From Desulfobacterales bacterium (GTDB lineage Bacteria; Desulfobacterota; Desulfobacteria; Desulfobacterales; UBA11574), in assembly GCA_030145345.1 (NCBI GenBank), contig JAQYVT010000020.1, positions 1 through 38,614 on the forward strand: DNA of 38,614 nt. Reading direction: 5' to 3'. This document shows, piece by piece, positions 33,018 through 38,614 of the stretch. Each line of letters starts with the position of its first letter. Position 1 is the first letter of the stretch. Made by a program: the position numbers and the translations under genes. The notes under the pieces are model-generated. The model had not been told where the DNA came from. It worked only from the letters and a program-made list of their open reading frames with translations, and made no database searches.

Positions 33018-33905
33018 ATGATCTATATTCTGGAAGATGCGATCAACGGTGTTCTCATGGGGTCGATTTACGGCCTCACGGCCTTAGGGCTGACCCTGAT
33101 TTTCGGTGTCCTGAAGGTCATTAACTTTGCTCACGGGTCGCTTCTGATGGTCGGTATGTATGCAGCATACTGGGCCATCATACTGACCGGGGTGCATCCA
33201 TATGTTGCGCTGATTATCGTCGCTCCTGTAATGTATCTCTTCGGATATTATCTCCAGGACATCGTCATCAAACCCATTTTCAAAGCTGAAAAGGATGTTC
33301 GTGAGCCGATTACGGTGATTATCGTAACCACTGGTGTCTGGTATATTCTGGACAACCTTACCCTGCTCATATTCGGCCCGACGTACCGCAATATTCAGGA
33401 CAATCCCCTGAAAGGAAAAATGCTGGAAATTGGGGAGATGTTTATATCCGTTCCCAAGCTATGGGGATTTGTAACGGCGGTTGTCACAGCAGCGGCGGTC
33501 TACTGGTTCCTGCAAAAGACCCGCATGGGTCGGGCCATACGGGCCACCAGCCTCGATCGCGAAGCCGCCAGCCTGATGGGCATCAATCAGTTCAAGGTAT
33601 ATAACGTCGCTTTCGGGATCGGAACGGCCACCGCCGGAATTGCGGCGGTGACCCTTGTACCGTTTTATAATATTTTCCCCTCTGTCGGGGTGCTTTTCGA
33701 CATTAAAGGATTCATCATTGTGGTTCTGGGGGGGTTGGGAAGTATCGGCGGAGCGATCTTGGGCGGGATTATCATCGGTCTGATCGAATCCATTGCTCCC
33801 CAGTTTATGACAGCCACATGGACGGAAGCCATTGTTTACGGCCTGTTTCTGGTGGTCCTTTTCGTCAAGCCTTCGGGGCTGTTCGGAGTTAAATACGACT
33901 GGTAG
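33018..33905 (+). CDS. livH: ABC transporter permease, LivH type
   Basis: A 295-residue inner-membrane permease of the LivH family with about eight hydrophobic helices. The start GVLMGSIYGLTALGLTLIFGVLKVINFAHGSLLMVG and the coupling loop RAIRATSLDREAASLMGIN are typical, as is GSIGGAILGGIIIGLIES near the end. It pairs with LivM to form the channel. The gene symbol reflects family only; substrate is not proven. The binding-protein gene lies 87 bp upstream, across the hairpin, and livM follows after 24 bp. Confidence 0.93.
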   Translation: MIYILEDAINGVLMGSIYGLTALGLTLIFGVLKVINFAHGSLLMVGMYAAYWAIILTGVHPYVALIIVAPVMYLFGYYLQDIVIKPIFKAEKDVREPITVIIVTTGVWYILDNLTLLIFGPTYRNIQDNPLKGKMLEIGEMFISVPKLWGFVTAVVTAAAVYWFLQKTRMGRAIRATSLDREAASLMGINQFKVYNVAFGIGTATAGIAAVTLVPFYNIFPSVGVLFDIKGFIIVVLGGLGSIGGAILGGIIIGLIESIAPQFMTATWTEAIVYGLFLVVLFVKPSGLFGVKYDW

Positions 33906-33929
33906 TGTATAATTTATTCAGGTAATATC

Positions 33930-34955
33930 ATGACGCGTCAAAATATAAACAGATTTGCCTTGATCCTGGTGGGAGTTGTCGCCTTTGGTCTGCCACTGGT
34001 GCTCCGCAGTCCTACGTATCTCCATATATTAATTCTACTTTATTTGTATGCCTATCTGACTTCGAGCTGGAATCTGGTGGGCGGTTTTGCCGGCGTGCTC
34101 CCGTTGGGGCACTCCGCTTTTATCGGCATCGGTGCTTATGCATCGACAATTTTGTCGCTTCAGTACGGAATCAGTCCATGGATCGGCATGATAGTGGGCG
34201 GCATTCTGGCTGCCATCGTAGGTATTCTAATCGGCTTCCCCACATTTAAAATGCGAGGGGCCTATTTTGCCCTGGCGACCATTGCTTTTGGTGAGGGGAT
34301 TCGAGTCATGGTGGAAAACGTCGATAACCTCGGACCATTAAAAATTAATGGACCGAGAGGGTTGCAGATCCCACCCACCAATATTGGATTTGGCAACTAT
34401 ATGTTTGCCGGCAAGGAGCCTTATTACTATATTATACTGGTAATGCTTCTGGGGATCCTTGCAATAACCTATTTTATTTCACGCTCAAAACTGGGTTACT
34501 ACTTGAACGCCGGCGGTGAAGAACCCGAAGCCGCCATGGCACTGGGGGTTAACGTTGCCCGAGCCAAACTGATTGCCATGGCAATGAGTTCCTTTTTTAC
34601 CGCCTTGGCCGGGACCTTTTATGCTCAATTTACTCTTTATATACATCCAAAGAGCGTAATTTCTCTGGATTTTTCTTTTGAAATCGCTTTCATTGCGCTT
34701 ATCGGCGGAAGAGGATCCATTGCCGGGCCGGTGCTGGGAGCGCTGCTTCTCCGGCCGGTCAGCGATTTTTCACGGATTTACTTCGGTTCAACACTGCCGG
34801 GACTCCACCTGATTATATTCGGCACGGTCCTGATACTTGTCATGATTTTTCAGCCTCGCGGTCTCCAAGAACCCCTGACCAGAGCCTACAACAGGCTACT
34901 GGATAAAATCTTCGGGGGGACTGAGCAGAAAGAGATAACGCATGAATATTCTTGA
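33930..34955 (+). CDS. livM: ABC transporter permease, LivM type
   Basis: A 341-residue permease with about ten hydrophobic segments. LTSSWNLVGGFAGVLPLGHSAFIGIGAYAS is the characteristic LivM opening motif, and GGEEPEAAMALGVNVARAKL is the cytoplasmic loop contacting the ATPase. ALIGGRGSIAGPVLGALLL lies near the end. The 3' end overlaps livG by 14 bases, so translation is coupled. Confidence 0.93.
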   Translation: MTRQNINRFALILVGVVAFGLPLVLRSPTYLHILILLYLYAYLTSSWNLVGGFAGVLPLGHSAFIGIGAYASTILSLQYGISPWIGMIVGGILAAIVGILIGFPTFKMRGAYFALATIAFGEGIRVMVENVDNLGPLKINGPRGLQIPPTNIGFGNYMFAGKEPYYYIILVMLLGILAITYFISRSKLGYYLNAGGEEPEAAMALGVNVARAKLIAMAMSSFFTALAGTFYAQFTLYIHPKSVISLDFSFEIAFIALIGGRGSIAGPVLGALLLRPVSDFSRIYFGSTLPGLHLIIFGTVLILVMIFQPRGLQEPLTRAYNRLLDKIFGGTEQKEITHEYS

Positions 34956-35667
34956 AATAAAAAATCTAGTAAAGGATTTTGGCGGTCTTCGGGCCGTTGA
35001 TACATTGAGCCTCAGCATTGAAGAAGGGCAGATTCTGGGTCTGATAGGCCCCAATGGCGCCGGCAAATCCACGGCATTTAATTGTATTGCCGGTGTATAT
35101 CCGCCGACCGGGGGTGACATCTATTTTGCCGGTGAAAAAATTAACCGGAGCAAGCCCTGGAATCTTTGCAAAAAGGGCTTGGCCCGAACCTTCCAGATTG
35201 TGAAGCCCTTCTCCTCCAAAAGTGTGCTTTACAATGTTATGGTTGGAAGCTTTGTCACCACGGATAAAACTTCCGTTGCCAAGGAAAAGGCACTAAACGT
35301 TTTGAGACTGCTTCAGTTTGAAGATAAAAAGGACGAGAGGGCCGGCAATCTGACCATTGCCGAACGCAAGCGCCTGGAGATTGCCCGTGCCCTGGCCACT
35401 GAACCTAAACTGCTGCTGTTCGATGAAGTGATGGCGGGTTTAAGGCCTGCCGAGGTGGATGAGATGGTACAGATTATTCAAAACCTGCGCCATCAGGGCA
35501 TTACTATTTTTGTCATTGAACACATTATGCGTGCAATCATGGCTCTTTCCGACCGGATCGTGGTGATCCATTTTGGCAAGAAAATTGCCGAGGGTTCTCC
35601 CCAGGAGGTCGCTTCTGATGAAAACGTGATCAAAGCATACCTGGGAGATGAATATGTCGTTTCTTGA
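34942..35667 (+). CDS. livG: ABC transporter ATP-binding protein, LivG type
   Basis: A 241-residue ATPase. Walker A is GPNGAGKS, the Q-loop lies near FQIVKPFSSKS and Walker B is LLLFDEVMAGL. The usual signature motif (LSYGQ/LSGGQ) is here NLTIAERKRLE, which is an unusual but functional-looking variant of LivG. It energises uptake with LivF. Its ATG is inside the livM end and its own stop lies inside the start of livF. Confidence 0.93.
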   Translation: MNILEIKNLVKDFGGLRAVDTLSLSIEEGQILGLIGPNGAGKSTAFNCIAGVYPPTGGDIYFAGEKINRSKPWNLCKKGLARTFQIVKPFSSKSVLYNVMVGSFVTTDKTSVAKEKALNVLRLLQFEDKKDERAGNLTIAERKRLEIARALATEPKLLLFDEVMAGLRPAEVDEMVQIIQNLRHQGITIFVIEHIMRAIMALSDRIVVIHFGKKIAEGSPQEVASDENVIKAYLGDEYVVS

Positions 35668-36364
35668 GGTTAAAAATATCGATGTTTATTATGGAGACGT
35701 ACAGGTTATTTTCGACCTTTCTCTGGAAATAGCGGAAGGAGAAGTGGTCAGTATTATTGGCGGTAACGGCGCAGGCAAGTCGACATTGTTGAAAACGATT
35801 TCCGGGTTAATGCATCCGGCCAAAGGGGAAATTTTTTTCGAAGACACTGCAATCCAAACCGCGCCTCCGGAAAAAATTGTGGAATGTGGGATCGTACAGG
35901 TACCGGAGGGGCGGCGGCTTTTTACCTTGATGTCTGTGAAAGACAACCTCATCGTAGGGGCGTACAACAGCCGTGCCGATCAGTACGCGAATACCACCAT
36001 TGAAGACGTCTATACCCTGCTTCCACGGCTGCAAGAAAGAGAATCCCAGTTGGCAATGACCCTATCAGGGGGTGAACAGCAGATGGTGGCCATTGGTCGA
36101 GGCCTCATGGCCAAGCCAAAGTTGTTGATGCTCGATGAACCTTCGTTGGGTCTTGCTCCGATCCTAATAAAAGACATTTTCCAAACAGTACGCAAGATTG
36201 CAGACCAGGGTACTACCGTGCTTTTGGTAGAGCAGGATGTTATACATTCACTCAGGTTGAGTGACCGTGGGTATGTGTTGGAGCATGGCCGCATTGCCAT
36301 GGAAGGTCCGGCCAAAGATCTGCTGAACGATCCCCACATCAAGACCGCCTATCTCGGGTTATAA
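35654..36364 (+). CDS. livF: ABC transporter ATP-binding protein, LivF type
   Basis: A 236-residue ATPase. Walker A is GGNGAGKS, the signature is LSGGEQQ and Walker B is LLMLDEPSLGL, all standard. I prefer ATG 35654 to ATG 35648 because GGAG (35644-35647) is correctly spaced from the former and touches the latter. It overlaps the livG stop by 14 bases. It ends the importer set; 122 bp separate it from the oxidoreductase gene, and I see no terminator in that gap. Confidence 0.93.
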   Translation: MSFLEVKNIDVYYGDVQVIFDLSLEIAEGEVVSIIGGNGAGKSTLLKTISGLMHPAKGEIFFEDTAIQTAPPEKIVECGIVQVPEGRRLFTLMSVKDNLIVGAYNSRADQYANTTIEDVYTLLPRLQERESQLAMTLSGGEQQMVAIGRGLMAKPKLLMLDEPSLGLAPILIKDIFQTVRKIADQGTTVLLVEQDVIHSLRLSDRGYVLEHGRIAMEGPAKDLLNDPHIKTAYLGL

Positions 36365-36486
36365 TCTGTTTTAGTATGATGTCGAACTGTTCACCGGCAA
36401 CAAAATGTAAACCACATAAACTTTCGCCTAAACAGACCCCGTAAATTCATCCGTGTATAAATACTTGTTAACCGAGGGGTGAAAAA

Positions 36487-38265
36487 ATGTATGGATTTTA
36501 TGGAAAAATTTTAAAAATAGATTTGAACGAGGAAACCTTTAGGATTGAAACGGTTGACGACCAAATCCTGAAAACCTGTCTGGGCGGGAAAGGGCTTGCG
36601 ACGCATCTTTTGCTCGACCTTAATCCGCCGCGGGTCGATCCCCTGGGTCCTGAGAATCTTCTTATTTTCGCTTCAGGACCGGTTACGGGAAGTCCGGTAT
36701 GGGGCTCATGCCGTCATGGCGTTTATACCAAATCCCCCCAGACCGGTTATTTCTCGGAATCTTATTCAGGCGGTACGGTGGCCGAACATATGAGTGGTAC
36801 GGGGTTCGATGCCATGGTCATAACCGGTGCTGCCAAGAGACCGGTTTGGCTCGAAATCTGTGAAGCGGCGGTTCATTTTCATTCTGCGGAAGATCTTTGG
36901 GGCCGGGATACCTTTAAAACCGAAGACCGTGTTAAAGAATGGATCAAGCAACATCGCCCTGAAACGAAAAAGTGCGGCGTGGTCTGCATCGGACCGGCCG
37001 GTGAAAATAAGGTCAGCTTTGCGGTCTTGGAGAACGATTACTGGCGCAGTGCCGGGCGGACCGGAACCGGTGCGGTGGCCGGTTCAAAAAACGTCAAGGC
37101 CATTGCCTTTTGGGGAAACCGGAAAAAAGCGTTTGCCGACGTCGATCTGTTGAAAGATTTTGCGAAATCCCTGGCTCAAGGCGCTAAAGAAGACCCGGGC
37201 GTAAAGGCGTATAAAACCATGGGCACGCCGATGCTGGTGGATATTATGAACAACGCCGGCGGATTTCCCACCCGTTACTGGAAAAAGGGGAAATATGAAC
37301 ATTTTGAAAAAATAAATGCCGGAGCGCTTCACGAGCGCTGCGAGGTAAAACCCCATGCCTGTTTGAAGTGTTTTATGGCATGCGGCAGGCTATCCACCAT
37401 AAAGGAAGGGAGACACCAAGGACTTAAAATAGAGGGACCGGAGTATGAAACGATCTATGCCTTTGGCGGCCTCTGTGAAATCGACAGCATAGAGGAAATC
37501 GCATACCTAAACGATATCTGCGATCGTCTTGGCATGGATACCATCAGTGGCGGCAACCTTGCCGCTCTGACCATCGAGGCCTCCCGGCAAGGAAAAATCG
37601 ATTATCAGATTGACTACGGCCAGGTCGATTCGATTGCGCAGCTTTTGGAAGATATTGCCCATCGTCGCGGGATTGGCGACACATTGGCCCGTGGCATTAA
37701 GTTCACAGCCAGAGAATGGCAAATGGAGGATCAGGCGATACATGTTAAAGGTCTGGAACCGGCCGGTTATGACCCGCGGGTTTTGAAAGGAATGGGTCTG
37801 GCTTACGGATCGTCCGCCCGGGGCGCCTGCCACCTTCGTGCCACCTTCTATAAAGCTGAACTCAGCGGGATTGTCGATCCGGAGCGGATCGACGGAAAGG
37901 CAGAGATATTCACGGAGTGGGAGGATCGTTTGACCCTTTTTGATACATTTATTTTGTGCCGGTTCTATCGGGATCTCTACCAGTGGGACACGCTGTCAAC
38001 CATCATCAAGGGGACCACCGGCATGGAACTTGATGTCGGAGAAATGCGATCCATTGCCGCATCGATTGTCGATAATACCCGACGGTTTAATTTAAGGGAA
38101 GGCCTTACCCTTCAAGAGGATGGTATCCCCAGGCGTTTTTTCCGTGAGGCGTTACCTGAAACCCGGAAAATTATCACCGAAGATCAAATGAAACAGCTGA
38201 TGAACGATTATTACAGGGCGCGCGGCTGGAACGAGAATGGAGAACCACCAACGTCTGAATTTTAA
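36487..38265 (+). CDS. Aldehyde:ferredoxin oxidoreductase, tungsten type
   Basis: A 592-residue member of the AOR family (W-bis-pterin, Fe4S4), which oxidises aldehydes to acids with ferredoxin. The [4Fe-4S] cluster Cys are all present: C292, C295 and C299 in ACLKCFMACG, and C491 in FILCRFY, matching the C-x2-C-x3-C plus late Cys of the Pyrococcus enzyme. Other typical parts are GKILKIDLNEE, LGGKGLATHLL, FASGPVTGSPVWG and the pterin-contact region EPAGYDPRVLKGMGLAYG. AGGGGTG precedes the ATG. Transcription from the upstream sigma-54 promoter is likely but not shown; it could have its own promoter. It is convergent with the edge gene (3-base overlap). Confidence 0.95.
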   Translation: MYGFYGKILKIDLNEETFRIETVDDQILKTCLGGKGLATHLLLDLNPPRVDPLGPENLLIFASGPVTGSPVWGSCRHGVYTKSPQTGYFSESYSGGTVAEHMSGTGFDAMVITGAAKRPVWLEICEAAVHFHSAEDLWGRDTFKTEDRVKEWIKQHRPETKKCGVVCIGPAGENKVSFAVLENDYWRSAGRTGTGAVAGSKNVKAIAFWGNRKKAFADVDLLKDFAKSLAQGAKEDPGVKAYKTMGTPMLVDIMNNAGGFPTRYWKKGKYEHFEKINAGALHERCEVKPHACLKCFMACGRLSTIKEGRHQGLKIEGPEYETIYAFGGLCEIDSIEEIAYLNDICDRLGMDTISGGNLAALTIEASRQGKIDYQIDYGQVDSIAQLLEDIAHRRGIGDTLARGIKFTAREWQMEDQAIHVKGLEPAGYDPRVLKGMGLAYGSSARGACHLRATFYKAELSGIVDPERIDGKAEIFTEWEDRLTLFDTFILCRFYRDLYQWDTLSTIIKGTTGMELDVGEMRSIAASIVDNTRRFNLREGLTLQEDGIPRRFFREALPETRKIITEDQMKQLMNDYYRARGWNENGEPPTSEF

Positions 38266-38613
38266 AGATCGTCACATTTTTTTAATAACGACTCATTTGA
38301 AGGCAAGGCGCCTTTGAGGAACATGGCCACCGATTCGACGACGCTTTCAGGAAAGTCGGGCTCAAATGCGTCGATTTCGGCTTTCCCAAAAGGCAAACAA
38401 AGTTGAAATTCCCCGAACTCATCACAATGGGAGATTCCCTCCAGAAAAACTAAAAACATCGAACACCACGGGCAGGGTCTAATGAACGATCTTGGAGTGA
38501 GTTTTATAACAATCCGGACACTGGGCAGTATAACCGCCAAGGGTATTCTCATATAACGCGCCGCCTTGTAAGCCAAATCCTCCGGATGTCGGGGTTATTT
38601 CGATGACGACCTT
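38262..38613 (-). pseudogene. Partial gene with double CxxC motif, apparent frameshift
   Basis: The gene enters from the right edge on the minus strand. From 38613 one frame gives VVIEITPTSGGFGLQGG and QCPDCYKTHSKIVH, then TAG at 38481-38479. A second frame, open from about 38576 to the TAA at 38264-38262, carries RPCPWCSMFLVFLEG, CDEFGEF and an acidic C-terminus. A CPDC and a CPWC, about 15-20 residues apart across the two frames, would make a zinc ribbon if joined near 38480-38500. The simplest reading is one gene broken by a frameshift or sequencing error. Two overlapping genes is the alternative. Function unknown. Confidence 0.5.
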
Positions 38614-38614
38614 T

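Overview
The window looks like chromosomal DNA of an anaerobic, sulfate-reducer-like member of the Desulfobacterota (former Deltaproteobacteria). The evidence is a futalosine-type menaquinone gene set, an aldehyde:ferredoxin oxidoreductase, a sigma-54 activator with a near-consensus -24/-12 promoter, a SEC-C/PBPRA1643-type small protein, and selenocysteine use (a Sec-containing SelD plus a second apparent selenoprotein). No rRNA, tRNA, CRISPR array, phage or transposase gene was seen. The taxonomic call is an inference from gene content.

Left part (1-17.6 kb): the 3' end of a class III nucleotidyl cyclase; a repeat-rich gap; queF with a lipoprotein gene (minus strand); an untracked 57-aa gene at 2123-2296; polA; a fold-back repeat; a CoA-binding protein and a Cys-rich mini-protein; then a minus-strand pair made of a HAD phosphatase and a DUF1573 gene split by an in-frame UGA. 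That UGA sits exactly where the family has the first Cys of its CGCT motif and is followed by a good hairpin, so I read it as one 243-aa selenoprotein (6657-7388). priA, a small membrane protein, an IMPase-like gene, a VOC protein, an alpha/beta hydrolase and a hotdog thioesterase follow. Next is a minus-strand group: MauE/DoxX-like membrane protein, exported rhodanese, C_GCAxxG_C_C protein and selD. The selD N-terminus is only recovered by reading UGA as Sec20 from a GTG start at 14891.

Middle (17.7-25.2 kb): a compact minus-strand menaquinone operon, transcribed ubiD-type decarboxylase, mqnP prenyltransferase, ubiX, mqnE, mqnA, mqnC, mqnD, mqnB. It covers every futalosine step from chorismate to dihydroxynaphthoate, plus prenylation and decarboxylation. 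The final methyltransferase and the prenyl diphosphate synthase are not in the window. An RNase H-fold exonuclease, a flavodoxin-like protein, an Mth938-domain protein and a PaaI-type thioesterase lie just upstream.

Right part (27.7-38.6 kb): a 214-bp nested palindromic element, then a PAS-PAS-AAA-HTH sigma-54 activator with its own terminator, an 18-bp palindrome (candidate enhancer) and a sigma-54 promoter. The promoter drives a class III aminotransferase, an unknown 106-aa protein, a complete LivJHMGF-type ABC importer and, after 122 bp, an aldehyde:ferredoxin oxidoreductase. Together these suggest regulated uptake of an amino compound, transamination (to an aldehyde if the substrate is an omega-amino compound) and ferredoxin-linked aldehyde oxidation; the substrate cannot be told from sequence. 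The right edge holds a partial, apparently frameshifted double-CxxC gene.
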